NCBI RefSeq assembly: GCF_004328645.1
Contig: NZ_CP031395.1
Coordinates: forward strand, 328,501-392,500
Direction: 5' to 3'
From: Hylemonella gracilis
GTDB lineage: Bacteria; Pseudomonadota; Gammaproteobacteria; Burkholderiales; Burkholderiaceae_C
Length of the DNA stretch: 64,000 bases
Shown piece after piece: positions 10,216 to 19,008 of this stretch (positions are counted from its first letter, which is position 1; each line of letters begins with the position of its first letter). A model generated the notes under the pieces. The model was not told where the DNA came from. It was given only the letters and a program-made list of their open reading frames with translations, and searched no databases. The translations under genes and the position numbers were made by a program.

Positions 10216-13167
10216 TCATGCCAGGGCTCCCGTGGCGCTGGCTCCGCCAGGCCACTGGGAGCGCCCCCCTCGAGGGGGAGGCGCGCAGCGCCTCGGGGGT
10301 GTTTCAATCTGCCGGTGCGCGCGCAGCGACTGGTGCGCAATGGCGATCAACAGCAACAAAGTGGCGCCCACCACCACGGCAAACACGCCCAGATCGAAGA
10401 AGGCCGCCGAGGGCACATGGATCTCGCCCAGCCAGGGCAGCGCGAGATGGGCCGTGTGGGTGGTCAGGAAGGGGTGGCCGAACCACAGGGAACCCAGGCC
10501 CGTGCACAAGGCCACCAGCAGACCGAAGGCGATCCAGCGCGGCGGCAGCAGGCGCAACTGGGTTTCAACCCAGCGCGTGCCCGCCACCATGTACTGCGCG
10601 AGGAAGGCGATGGCCACCACCAGGCCGGCCACGAAGCCGCCGCCGGGCTCGTTGTGCCCGCGCATGAAGAGGTAGACGGCGAACAGCCAGGCGACCGGCA
10701 ACAGCAAGCGCACCAGCACGGCCGGCACACCCATGTAATCGGGCACGCCGTCGTCACGCGAGGATTCGCGCAGGTCAGCACCGATGTCGCCGGTGCGCTG
10801 CTGCGCGGGTACTTCGATGGATTCCTGCGGCGGGCGGAAGCGCCGCAGCAGGGCATAGACAGTGAGCCCCACGATGCCAAGCACCGTGATCTCCCCCAGG
10901 GTGTCGAAGGCACGAAAGTCCACCAACATCACATTGACGACATTGGTGCCGCCGCCGCCGGGCAGGGCCTGCTCGATGAAGAAGGGCGCGATGGACAGCA
11001 GGGTGTGGCGCGTGAGCAAGGCATAAGACAAGGCAGCCAGCCCCAGCCCCACCAGCAGGGCGATGACCAGGTCACGCCGCCGGCGCCAGAACACGCGCCG
11101 CTCGATGCGGGGGTCGTCCCGCTCGACGCGCTTGGGCATCCAGCGCAGGCCAAGCAGGAACAGCACCACGGTCACCACCTCGACCGCGAGTTGCGTCAGC
11201 GCGAGGTCAGGCGCCGAGAACCAGGCGAAGGTGATGCACAAGGCCAAGCCCACGACGCCCAGCATGATGAGCGCGGCCAGCCGGTGGAACTTGGCCTGCC
11301 AGGCCGCGCCCAGGGCGCAGGCCCCGCCCACGATCCAGAGCAGCACGAAGGCAGGCGAGGCCGGCACGCGCGCGCGATCGCCCCAGGTCAAGGGCACGAT
11401 CAGCGCAGAAGCCGAGGTCACCACCAAGGCCACGACCAGGATCGCGGACAGTTGCGGCTGCAGACGAGGCGAACCCGTCCAGCGGCGCAGCGCGGCCGCG
11501 CCCGCGCTGACGGCCGCGAGCCCGCCCTCGAACAGGCGCTGGCCATCCAGGCGCAGCAGGGGGGCCGTGCGCGCGGCGCGACGCGTGAAGGCCCGCCGGA
11601 AGACCAGATAAGCCAACAAGCCGCCGGCCGTCGCGACCAGGCTCATGACCAGGGGGGTGTTGAAGCCATGCCAGACCGCCAGGCTGAATTCGGGCAACAC
11701 CCCTCCGACGACGGGCCGCGCGGCCGTGTCGAGCAGGCGGGCGATGGACCAGTCCGGCAAGGTACCCACGACCACGCAAGCCAGCACCAGCAGCTCCACC
11801 GGCACCCGCATCCAGTGCACGGGCTCGTGCGGCTGGCGCGGACATTCACCCGTGGCCGGGCCGAAGAACACGGCGTGCGCGAAGCGCAAGGAATACACGA
11901 CGGCGAACACGCCGGCCACCGTGGCCGCCAGCGGCAAGCCGACTTCCAGCCAGGGTTGGCCACTCACGAACACGGTCTCGGAGAAAAACATTTCCTTGGA
12001 CAGGAATCCGTTGAGCAAGGGCACGCCAGCCATGGCCGCGCAGGCCACGATGGCCAGCGTGCCCGTGATGGGCATGGCGCGGTAGATCCCGCCCAAGCGG
12101 CGCATGTCGCGCGTACCGGTTTCGTGGTCGATGATGCCCACCGACATGAACAACGAGGCCTTGAAAGTGGCGTGATTCATCATGTGGAAGACCGCCGCCA
12201 CCGCCGCCATCTCGCTGTTGAGGCCCAGCAACAAGGTGATGAGCCCGAGGTGGCTGATGGTGGAATACGCCAGCAAGCCCTTGAGGTCGTTCTGGAACAT
12301 GGCGACATAGGCACCGAGCAGCAGTGTCGTCAGGCCCGCGCCGCCGACGATCCAGAACCAGGCCTCCGTGCCTGCGAGCACCGGCCACAGGCGGGCCATC
12401 AGGAAGACGCCGGCCTTCACCATCGTCGCCGAATGCAGATAGGCCGAGACCGGCGTGGGCGCGGCCATGGCACGCGGCAGCCAGAAATGGAAAGGGAACT
12501 GGGCGCTCTTGGTCAGCGCGCCCAGCAGCACCAGCACCAAGACCACCGGGTACAGGGCATGCGCGCGCACCTGCGCACCTGCCGCCAGCACCCCTTCCAG
12601 CTCATAGCTGCCCACGATATGGCCCAGCACCAGCACGCCACCCAGCAGCGCCAGGCCGCCCGTGGCCGTGACCGTGAAGGCCATGCGCGCGCCGCGCCGC
12701 GCGTCCTTGCGGTGGTACCAGTAGCCAATCAGCAGGAAGGAAAAGACGCTGGTCAGCTCCCAGAACATCACAAGCTGAATCAGGTTGCCCGAGACCACCA
12801 CGCCCAGCATGGCGCCCATGAAGCCCAGCAGCAGTGAATAGAAACGCGCCGCCGGGTCCTCGGGCGCCAGGTAATACCGCGCATAGACGATGACCAGCAA
12901 GCCCATGGCGCTAACCAGCATGGCGAACATCCAGGCGAAGCCGTCCAGCCGCACCACCAGGTCCACGCCCAGCCCGGGCAGCCAGCTCAGGCGTTCGCTC
13001 AGCACGACACCGGCGCTGACCTGCGGGTACAGCAGGACCAGGGGCACGGCGACCGCGAGGGCCACACCCGCGGCCCAGAGCGATTCGAGGTTGCGCGCGT
13101 TGGTCGGCAGCAGCGCGGCCATGGCGCTTCCGACAAAAGGCAGCAACAGGATCAGCAACAAGGACAT
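10216..13167 (-). CDS. phaAB: Mrp/Pha antiporter fused subunits A and B
   Basis: The product has 983 residues from the ATG at 13167 (995 from an in-frame ATG at 13203). Residues 1-~480 are the NuoL-like A domain: FWELTSVFSFLLIGYW, the KSAQFPFHFWLP helix with conserved Lys and His, and the HATFKASLFM helix. Residues ~600-780 cover the A-subunit C-terminal region, and ~800-950 the B domain (AVLVRLLLPVAWLFAVYLF, RGHNEPGGGF). Fusion of A and B is typical of group 2 Mrp systems. It is the first gene of the operon phaAB-C-D-E-F-G. The last ~27 residues are encoded by a palindromic repeat and look unlike the rest of the protein. Confidence 0.95.
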   Translation of the reverse strand: MSLLLILLLPFVGSAMAALLPTNARNLESLWAAGVALAVAVPLVLLYPQVSAGVVLSERLSWLPGLGVDLVVRLDGFAWMFAMLVSAMGLLVIVYARYYLAPEDPAARFYSLLLGFMGAMLGVVVSGNLIQLVMFWELTSVFSFLLIGYWYHRKDARRGARMAFTVTATGGLALLGGVLVLGHIVGSYELEGVLAAGAQVRAHALYPVVLVLVLLGALTKSAQFPFHFWLPRAMAAPTPVSAYLHSATMVKAGVFLMARLWPVLAGTEAWFWIVGGAGLTTLLLGAYVAMFQNDLKGLLAYSTISHLGLITLLLGLNSEMAAVAAVFHMMNHATFKASLFMSVGIIDHETGTRDMRRLGGIYRAMPITGTLAIVACAAMAGVPLLNGFLSKEMFFSETVFVSGQPWLEVGLPLAATVAGVFAVVYSLRFAHAVFFGPATGECPRQPHEPVHWMRVPVELLVLACVVVGTLPDWSIARLLDTAARPVVGGVLPEFSLAVWHGFNTPLVMSLVATAGGLLAYLVFRRAFTRRAARTAPLLRLDGQRLFEGGLAAVSAGAAALRRWTGSPRLQPQLSAILVVALVVTSASALIVPLTWGDRARVPASPAFVLLWIVGGACALGAAWQAKFHRLAALIMLGVVGLALCITFAWFSAPDLALTQLAVEVVTVVLFLLGLRWMPKRVERDDPRIERRVFWRRRRDLVIALLVGLGLAALSYALLTRHTLLSIAPFFIEQALPGGGGTNVVNVMLVDFRAFDTLGEITVLGIVGLTVYALLRRFRPPQESIEVPAQQRTGDIGADLRESSRDDGVPDYMGVPAVLVRLLLPVAWLFAVYLFMRGHNEPGGGFVAGLVVAIAFLAQYMVAGTRWVETQLRLLPPRWIAFGLLVALCTGLGSLWFGHPFLTTHTAHLALPWLGEIHVPSAAFFDLGVFAVVVGATLLLLIAIAHQSLRAHRQIETPPRRCAPPPRGGRSQWPGGASATGALA
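10240..10305. repeat. REP-like palindromic element inside the phaAB 3' end
   Basis: A perfect 14-bp palindrome CCCCCTCGAGGGGG (10265-10278) is followed at once by a GGCGC-GCA-GCGCC hairpin (10280-10292). The combination looks like GC-rich palindromic repeats that I recall being scattered through Comamonadaceae genomes. It is read through by phaAB and encodes its Pro/Arg/Gly-rich C-terminus. No second copy was seen in this window. Confidence 0.55.
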
Positions 13168-13289
13168 CCCCGAGTCTATGGCCTGTTTCCGCGAATTTTT
13201 CATCCCCGAGACATCGCGCGGTCTCGCGAGGTGACTGGAGTAAGCTATGTTTTCCCTCCACGTCCTGGGGCCTTGACCGGTCCGACACC

Positions 13290-14135
13290 ATGCCGATGCT
13301 GCGCACCTTGCTGGCCCTCGCGGCCTTGTTGTCCATGAGCCTGACGGGGGCGCAAACGCGCGAGGCAGGCTACCGCTTCTCGCCGGTCAACCAGTACGAC
13401 ATCCCGCTGATGGCGGCCTACTGGAACCCCATCGTCCAGTACGTCTCGGACAAGAGCGGCGTCAAGCTCACGCTCAGGATCGCGCGCACCTCGGCCGACA
13501 CCACGGCCTATGTGCTGACCCAGGAAGTTGAATTCGTCTTCAGCAACCACCTGTTCAGCCCCGAGCGCGAGCAACTGGGCTGGAAGGTCTTTGGCCGGCG
13601 CCAGGTCCCGCCTATCTTGGGCCAGATCGTCGTGCCCGAGGACTCGCCCATCACCCGGCTGGAACAACTCAAGGGGCAGGAGGTGGCCTTCGCCGGCCCG
13701 GAGGCCTTCGTGATCTACAAGGTGCCCTATGCCCACCTGCTCAACAGCGGCATCGACGTCAAGGTGGTTTTCGGCGGCAACCAGAACGGGGCGTTGGCCC
13801 AACTCTTCGCTGGCAAGGTGCAAGCCGCGGGCGGCAACTCCCAGCTCATCGAAGGCTATGCCAAGCGCGAAGGCAAGAAGTTCCGCGTGCTCTGGAGTTC
13901 GGAGCCCTTCAACGACCTGGCCCTGATGGTGTCGGGCAAGGTGCCCGCCAAGGACGCACAGGCGGTGGCCGACGCCTTCCTCCACATGCACCAGGACCCG
14001 GCCGGGCGCGAGATCCTACAACAGACCGCGCAGAAGGTCGGATTGCCGATGGATGCCTACTTCGTCCCCTCGACCGCGTCGGACTATGCCGCCTACCGCC
14101 GCTTTTACCAGAGCGCGCCCGCCCAGTTGCGCTGA
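13290..14135 (+). CDS. PhnD-like periplasmic substrate-binding protein, probable sensor component
   Basis: The 281-residue product has a Sec signal peptide (cleavage near residue 21, LTGAQ) and the fold pattern of phosphate/phosphonate-binding PhnD-type proteins: YRFSPVNQYD, VEFVFSNHLF in the first lobe, GQEVAFAGPEAF at the hinge, FGGNQNGALAQLFAGKVQAA in the second lobe. No ABC permease or ATPase gene is nearby. Instead the gene sits 6 bp before a membrane-bound hybrid kinase. Binding proteins in this position usually present a ligand to the kinase sensor domain. The ligand is unknown, and an oxyanion is only the family average. Confidence 0.78.
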   Translation: MPMLRTLLALAALLSMSLTGAQTREAGYRFSPVNQYDIPLMAAYWNPIVQYVSDKSGVKLTLRIARTSADTTAYVLTQEVEFVFSNHLFSPEREQLGWKVFGRRQVPPILGQIVVPEDSPITRLEQLKGQEVAFAGPEAFVIYKVPYAHLLNSGIDVKVVFGGNQNGALAQLFAGKVQAAGGNSQLIEGYAKREGKKFRVLWSSEPFNDLALMVSGKVPAKDAQAVADAFLHMHQDPAGREILQQTAQKVGLPMDAYFVPSTASDYAAYRRFYQSAPAQLR

Positions 14136-14141
14136 ACCACC

Positions 14142-16595
14142 GTGCCGACGCCGCTGATGCGCCTGCTGCCGAACTCGCTGGTCAAGCGGGTCTTCGCGCT
14201 TTACATTGGCACCCTGCTGCTCTTCTTCGGCAGCGGGCTCTGGCTGTTCTACAACTACGAATTCCGGGAAGAGGTGGAGCAGGTGCGTGAAACCGCGGCC
14301 ATCCTCGTGGAGACCACGGCCCAGACCCTCACCGAGAGCGCCGTCATCGGCGACTACGACACCATCCAGCGCACCCTGGCCAGCAGCGTGTTCGGCTCGC
14401 CCTTCGCGTCCGCCGCCTTCATCGACCTGCGCGGCGGCGTGATCCGCAGCAGCAATCCGTCCATCAGCGCCGAGGCCTACGCGCCCGCCTGGATACGCAG
14501 TCGTGTCGGCGAATTGCTGGACGACCTCAACCGCCCGATCACCGCGGGTGGCAAGGACTACGGCGTGCTGCGCCTGCAGTTCGCCGTCGACACCGTCGCG
14601 CACAAGCTGTGGATGCTGCTGCTCACGGTGCTGCTGCTCATCGCCGCCAGCCTGCTGGGAGGACTGCTGGTGATCGGGTACTCGCTGCGCCGCTGGCTCA
14701 AGTCCTTCCAGCAGTTCGACGGCAAGCTGCAGGCGGGCAGCCCACAGTTCGAGCACATCACCAATCAGGTGGTGCAGGCCGTGCCGGAGGAGTTCCGCCC
14801 GACCTTCGAGGTGATGCAGCGCATCTCCGCCGATCTGCACCGGCAGTTGCAGCAGCGCGAACTCGCCCTGACCGCGCTGCGGCAGGCCCTGGCCAGGCTG
14901 CTGCCCGACCTGCCGCAGGACCCGGTCACGCTGGGCATGGACCTCGGCGCGCTGGCGGACCTGGTGCTGCAGGTCGTGCACGAACGCGAGGCCGAACGCG
15001 CCCTGCTGCAAGAGGCCAAGCAGGCGGCCGAGGCGGCGAACCGGGCCAAGAGCGAGTTTCTCGCGGTCATGAGCCACGAGATCCGCACCCCCATGAACGG
15101 CATCGTCGGCATGACGGGCCTGGCGCTGGGGACCACCCTGACCCCGCAGCAGCGCGGCTACCTGACCATGGTGCGCCGCTCCGCCGACGCCCTGCTTGCG
15201 GTGATCAACGACATCCTGGACTTCTCCAAGATCGAAGCGGGCCGGCTGACGCTCGACCCGCGCCCCTTCCGCCTCCACGCCCTGGTGCGCAGCACGCTCA
15301 AGAGCCTGGACAACCAGGCACGCGAGAAAGGACTGCGGCTGGCGTATGAGCCTGGCGACGGTGTCGCCCATCCCCTGATCGGCGATCCGGGTCGCCTGCG
15401 CCAGATCCTGGTCAACCTGGTGGGCAACGCCATCAAGTTCAGCCAGACCGGGACCATCACGGTGCGCGCGCGGGCCGACGCCCTTCGGGGCGAGCAGGTC
15501 AGGCTCCATTTCGAAGTGCGGGACCAGGGCATAGGCATCGCCCCGGACCAGCAACAGGCCATCTTCCAGCCCTTCACCCAGGCCGATGCCTCCATCACCC
15601 GCCACTACGGCGGTACCGGCCTGGGCCTGGCGATTTGCCGCAAGCTGGTTCAGGCCATGGACGGCGAGATCGGGGTGCGCAGCGCGCCCGGCCAGGGCAG
15701 CACCTTCCACTTCACCGCCCTGTTCGGCGTGGGCGCGGAGGATGGCAATGAGGCGGATGACAACGACGGCGACAGCGCCCCCCTCTTCCCCCTGGTCGCG
15801 CCCCCGGTCGCCGCCGGACCAGAGCAGACGCTGAATGTGCTGCTTGCCGAGGACAACGAGATCAACCAGGAGATCATGGTGCAGTTGCTGCGGCACGCGG
15901 GCCACGCAACCACCGTGGCGCACAACGGCGAAGAAGCGGTGCGCCTGGCGACCCAGGCCGACCCACCCTACGACCTGATCTTCATGGACATGCAGATGCC
16001 GGTGATGGACGGGCTGCAAGCCACGCGCCACATCCGCGAACACGAACGGTCCGGCGGGCAGCGCACGCGCATCATCGCGCTCACGGCCAACGTGCTGCCG
16101 GAAGACCGCGCGCGTTGCCTGGCGGCCGGCATGGACGGCCATCTGGGCAAACCCATCGACCCGCGCGAACTGCAGGCCGTGCTCGGAGGTGACCTGCCCG
16201 ACGCGACCATGCCTTCGGCCGCCGACATTGTGCCGACCGCGCAGGCGCCGAGCCCGGAGACCTTCGACTACCAGCGCGCCCTGGATGGCGCGGACGCCCT
16301 GGTGGTGCGCATCATCGCGGAGGCTTTCCGCGGCAATTGGCCGGAGCAACTGCGCGCGCTGCGCGAGGCGGCGCAGGCGGCCGACGCCGCGGCGCTGCAA
16401 CGCGGCGCCCATGCGCTGCGGGGCGTGCTCGGGAATTTCGGCGCCACGCCGGCCACGGCATTGGCGCGACGCATCGAGCTGCTGGGGGCCCAAGGCGACA
16501 CCGACCCGATCCGACCGCTGCTGCCTCAGCTGGAGGCCGCGTTGCAGGCGCTGGACCAGGCGCTGCGCACATGGCTGGCCCGGGCGCCAAGCTGA
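14142..16595 (+). CDS. Hybrid sensor histidine kinase with receiver and Hpt domains
   Basis: The 817-residue product starts at GTG 14142, six bases after the preceding stop. Order of domains: a membrane helix (~15-38), a periplasmic sensor (~40-155), a second helix (~158-180), and a HAMP-like/coiled region up to ~300. Next come HisKA with [10 protein letters not shown] (His312), HATPase_c with GNAIKFSQ and GGTGLGLAI, a receiver with [10 protein letters not shown] (Asp616) and an Hpt domain with GAHALRG (His757). This is the BarA/EvgS architecture, giving a His-Asp-His relay toward an output regulator. Likely target candidates are the two regulators encoded next. The adjacent PhnD-like protein is the likely periplasmic partner. 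Confidence 0.93.
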   Translation: MPTPLMRLLPNSLVKRVFALYIGTLLLFFGSGLWLFYNYEFREEVEQVRETAAILVETTAQTLTESAVIGDYDTIQRTLASSVFGSPFASAAFIDLRGGVIRSSNPSISAEAYAPAWIRSRVGELLDDLNRPITAGGKDYGVLRLQFAVDTVAHKLWMLLLTVLLLIAASLLGGLLVIGYSLRRWLKSFQQFDGKLQAGSPQFEHITNQVVQAVPEEFRPTFEVMQRISADLHRQLQQRELALTALRQALARLLPDLPQDPVTLGMDLGALADLVLQVVHEREAERALLQEAKQAAEAANRAKSEFLAVMSHEIRTPMNGIVGMTGLALGTTLTPQQRGYLTMVRRSADALLAVINDILDFSKIEAGRLTLDPRPFRLHALVRSTLKSLDNQAREKGLRLAYEPGDGVAHPLIGDPGRLRQILVNLVGNAIKFSQTGTITVRARADALRGEQVRLHFEVRDQGIGIAPDQQQAIFQPFTQADASITRHYGGTGLGLAICRKLVQAMDGEIGVRSAPGQGSTFHFTALFGVGAEDGNEADDNDGDSAPLFPLVAPPVAAGPEQTLNVLLAEDNEINQEIMVQLLRHAGHATTVAHNGEEAVRLATQADPPYDLIFMDMQMPVMDGLQATRHIREHERSGGQRTRIIALTANVLPEDRARCLAAGMDGHLGKPIDPRELQAVLGGDLPDATMPSAADIVPTAQAPSPETFDYQRALDGADALVVRIIAEAFRGNWPEQLRALREAAQAADAAALQRGAHALRGVLGNFGATPATALARRIELLGAQGDTDPIRPLLPQLEAALQALDQALRTWLARAPS

Positions 16596-16657
16596 CCCGG
16601 CGACCACGCTACGATGACAAGCCCCTGTCCACCCTCCCGGCCGAACGCCTGCCACCC

Positions 16658-18118
16658 ATGAGCACCCCACCTCGTCCCGGCGCCCACATCCTCGTCATTG
16701 ACGACACGCCCGAGATCCGCCTGCTGGCCACCGTGCTGCTGGAACGCGAGGGCTACACGGTCTCGAGCGCGGACAGTGGCGAGGCGGGGTTGATGCGCGC
16801 ACGCGAGGCGGTGCCCGACCTGATCCTGCTGGACGTCATGCTGCCTGGCATGGATGGCTACGACGTCTGCCGTCAACTGAAGACGAACGAGGCCCTGCGC
16901 GACACGCCCGTGATCTTCATGAGCGCCCAGGACGACGTGCCCGCCCAGACCCAGGGCTTCACGGTGGGCGGCGCGGACTACGTCACCAAGCCGTTGTCGG
17001 TGCCGGTATTGCTGTCCCGTGTGCGCACGCACGTCGCCCTGCATGCACAGCGGCGCAGCCTGGAGGGCATGTTCCGCGATGCGCTGGAGTACGCGCCCGA
17101 CGCCATCATCCTCGCCGACCCGCAGTGGCGCATCGTGCAGGTCAACGAACGAACCCTGGACCTGTTCGGCTACCCGCGCGAAGCGCTGCTGGGTCAGCCC
17201 GTGGACATACTCATTCCGCCCCGCCTCAGGGAACACCATTTACAACGTCGCGCGCTGTACGAGCACTTGCAACCGGGCGAACGACAGCTGGGCGTGAGCA
17301 CGGACTGCGTGCGCAGCGATGGCGGCGAGTTCTCCGGCGACCTCAGCGTTGGATTGTTGCGCACGAGTCGAGGCCCCTTGCTGATGACCGTGGTGCGCGA
17401 CGTCACGGAGAGCCGACGCATCCAGCAGGAAATGGCCGATTCGCGCCAACGCCTGCGCGACCTGGCCGCGCAAGGCGATGCCATGCGCGAGTACGAACGC
17501 AAGAACATCGCGCGCGAAGTGCACGACGAGCTGGGTCAGGTCCTGACGGCCCTGCGCATGGACCTCACCTACGCCGGCATGAAGTTCGGCGCGGCAGACG
17601 CCGACCTCCTGGACCGACTGCAGGGCATGCGGGTGCTGGTCGACCGCGCCATCCAGGGTGTGCGCAACGTGGCGTCCAATCTGCGGCCCTCGGCCCTGGA
17701 CATGGGCTTGATCCCCGCGCTCGAATGGCTCAGCGGCGAGTTTCGCCGCCACGCTGGCATACCCTGCAGTCTGGAAGTCGACACGCCGACCGTGGACATG
17801 CCCGAACACCGCGCCATCGGCCTCTTCCGCATCGTCCAGGAATCCCTCACGAATGTGAGCCGGTATGCCCACGCCAAGTCGGTGCAGGTCAAATTGCGGC
17901 AGGATGCAGGGCAACTCGTGCTGCAGGTGCGCGACGATGGCCAGGGCTTCGACGCCGCCGCCAGCGCACGCGGTGGCTCGTTCGGCCTGCTGGGCATGCA
18001 GGAGCGGGCATTGGCGCTGGGCGGCGAGCTGACCGTGCACAGTACTATTGGCGATGGCACGACCATCACGGCGCGCGTCCCGCTGCATCAGGACCCCCCG
18101 GTACAGGAGACGACATGA
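16658..18118 (+). CDS. Receiver-PAS-HisKA_3 cytoplasmic histidine kinase
   Basis: The 486-residue product has no membrane segment. Residues 1-120 form a receiver (VIDDTPE, LLDVMLPGMDG with Asp59, Lys111 in VTKP). Residues ~135-255 form a PAS domain (DALEYAPDAIILAD, VRDVTESRR). Residues ~275-345 form a HisKA_3 dimerisation domain (REVHDELGQ, His289) and ~385-475 the NarX-type ATPase domain (RIVQESLTNVSRYAHA, DDGQGFD). HisKA_3 kinases normally pair with LuxR-type regulators, and the next gene is one, overlapping by ATGA. The N-terminal receiver could accept phosphate from the upstream kinase's Hpt. That chain is inference. A longer in-frame start exists but runs into the previous gene. Confidence 0.92.
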   Translation: MSTPPRPGAHILVIDDTPEIRLLATVLLEREGYTVSSADSGEAGLMRAREAVPDLILLDVMLPGMDGYDVCRQLKTNEALRDTPVIFMSAQDDVPAQTQGFTVGGADYVTKPLSVPVLLSRVRTHVALHAQRRSLEGMFRDALEYAPDAIILADPQWRIVQVNERTLDLFGYPREALLGQPVDILIPPRLREHHLQRRALYEHLQPGERQLGVSTDCVRSDGGEFSGDLSVGLLRTSRGPLLMTVVRDVTESRRIQQEMADSRQRLRDLAAQGDAMREYERKNIAREVHDELGQVLTALRMDLTYAGMKFGAADADLLDRLQGMRVLVDRAIQGVRNVASNLRPSALDMGLIPALEWLSGEFRRHAGIPCSLEVDTPTVDMPEHRAIGLFRIVQESLTNVSRYAHAKSVQVKLRQDAGQLVLQVRDDGQGFDAAASARGGSFGLLGMQERALALGGELTVHSTIGDGTTITARVPLHQDPPVQETT

Positions 18119-18747
18119 TTCGACTGATGATCGCCGACGACCACGCCATCGTGCGCGGCGGCTTGCGACAACTGCTGTCGCTGGCACCGGACATCGAAGT
18201 CCGGGCGGAAGCCGTGGACGGAGCCCAGGTGCTGGAAGGCCTGCGCCGCGAGTTGCCGGACCTGCTGCTGCTCGACATCAACATGCCGGGCCTGAGTGGC
18301 CCGGACCTGATCACCCGCATCAAGTCCCACTGGCCGGCCTTGCCCATCCTCGTGCTGAGCATGCACAACGAAGGGCAGGTGGCCGCGCGCGTGCTGAAGG
18401 CGGGCGCCAGCGGCTATGTGACCAAGGACAGCGAGATGGAAGTGCTGCTGACCGCGATCCGCAAGGTCGCGGGCGGCGGCAAGTTCATCGTGCCTGAACT
18501 CGCCGAAAAACTGGTCTTCGATGTGTCGCTGAGTGGGGACGGGCTGCCGCACCAGAACCTGTCCGACCGGGAAATGGAAGTGTTCCGCATGCTGGTGGCC
18601 GGCCAGGGCGTCAACGAGATCGCCGAGCAGCTGTGCATCAGCAACAAGACCGTCAGCACACACAAGACGCGTCTGATGGAAAAACTCAATATCGGGAACA
18701 CCGCCGAACTGGTGCGCTACGCCATGCAACATGGCCTGCTGAACTGA
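18115..18747 (+). CDS. LuxR/NarL-family response regulator
   Basis: The 210-residue product has a receiver with IADDHAIVRGG, phospho-acceptor Asp54 (LLLDINMPG) and Lys104 in VTKD. It is followed by a LuxR-type helix-turn-helix at ~145-205 (NLSDREMEVFRMLV, GVNEIAEQLCISNKTVSTHK). The start overlaps the kinase stop by 4 bases, so it is the cognate output of the REC-PAS-HisKA_3 kinase. The first TAGGA-N4-TCCTA site lies 36 bp after its stop. It is therefore a candidate to bind that site and its copies, though this is not shown. The last nine codons are partly repeated at 20730-20756. Confidence 0.93.
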   Translation: MIRLMIADDHAIVRGGLRQLLSLAPDIEVRAEAVDGAQVLEGLRRELPDLLLLDINMPGLSGPDLITRIKSHWPALPILVLSMHNEGQVAARVLKAGASGYVTKDSEMEVLLTAIRKVAGGGKFIVPELAEKLVFDVSLSGDGLPHQNLSDREMEVFRMLVAGQGVNEIAEQLCISNKTVSTHKTRLMEKLNIGNTAELVRYAMQHGLLN

Positions 18748-18781
18748 ATCCCGCCGGCGCGGCCGCGACCCGCGCCACCGA

Positions 18782-18870
18782 GGTAGGAATCGCCCTACCC
18801 TTTCCATCCGATTCCGACGGAAAAACCGACCGAGTCCGATGGCGCGCCATGACCTGTCTCGGCACCATGA
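18782..18870 (+). promoter_or_regulatory. Unit 1 copy of the repeated chemotaxis control region
   Basis: Inverted repeat GGTAGG-N6-CCTACC at 18782-18799 is followed by a conserved block (ATCCGATTCCGACGG, GTCCGATGGCGCG) ending in GGCACCATGACGGTCATG. The first T of TAGG lies 83 bp before the ATG at 18867, the same distance as in units 2 and 3. It probably controls the downstream receptor gene, but no standard -35/-10 was convincingly seen. Confidence 0.6.
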
Positions 18871-18950
18871 CGGTCATGAGAACTCTGGTCGTCACCGATT
18901 CCGAACGCCAGCGCTTGCACCCGTGCGAGCAGCTTGGGGCGGGCGACTGA
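18867..18950 (+). pseudogene. Decayed start of a cheY-like gene (unit 1)
   Basis: The first ~15 codons match the intact CheY-like gene at 20878 closely ([13 protein letters not shown] versus MTVMKILVVDDSE), then the sequence diverges and stops at codon 28. One of the two acidic receiver residues (Asp-Asp to Thr-Asp) is changed, so even the stub would not be functional. What remains of the rest of cheY and of cheW between here and the receptor start at 19009 is not clear. Confidence 0.65.
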
Positions 18951-19008
18951 AGGCGGACGACCTCCCGGGCGACCCCATGAGTTCTTCCCATTGTGTACAG
19001 GAATAGTC

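Noticed and set aside
10216..10255. mnhC start at 10255 (MAWRSQRHGS)
   Set aside because: That extension is encoded by the palindromic repeat and lies within the phaAB reading region; subunit C normally starts at the MEVV or slightly upstream codon.
14016..16670. Very long open frame (about 880 codons) antisense to the hybrid kinase gene
   Set aside because: High-GC coding DNA gives long stop-free antisense frames. The composition (Gln/His/Arg/Gly-rich, no domains) is that of a shadow. Similar long antisense frames at 10315-12837 and 42386-44875 were dropped for the same reason.
18825..18850. Sigma-28 (FliA) promoter in the repeated control region (TCCGATGG resembling the GCCGATAA -10)
   Set aside because: No TAAA-type -35 lies at the correct distance in any of the four copies, and the second half of the -10 does not fit.
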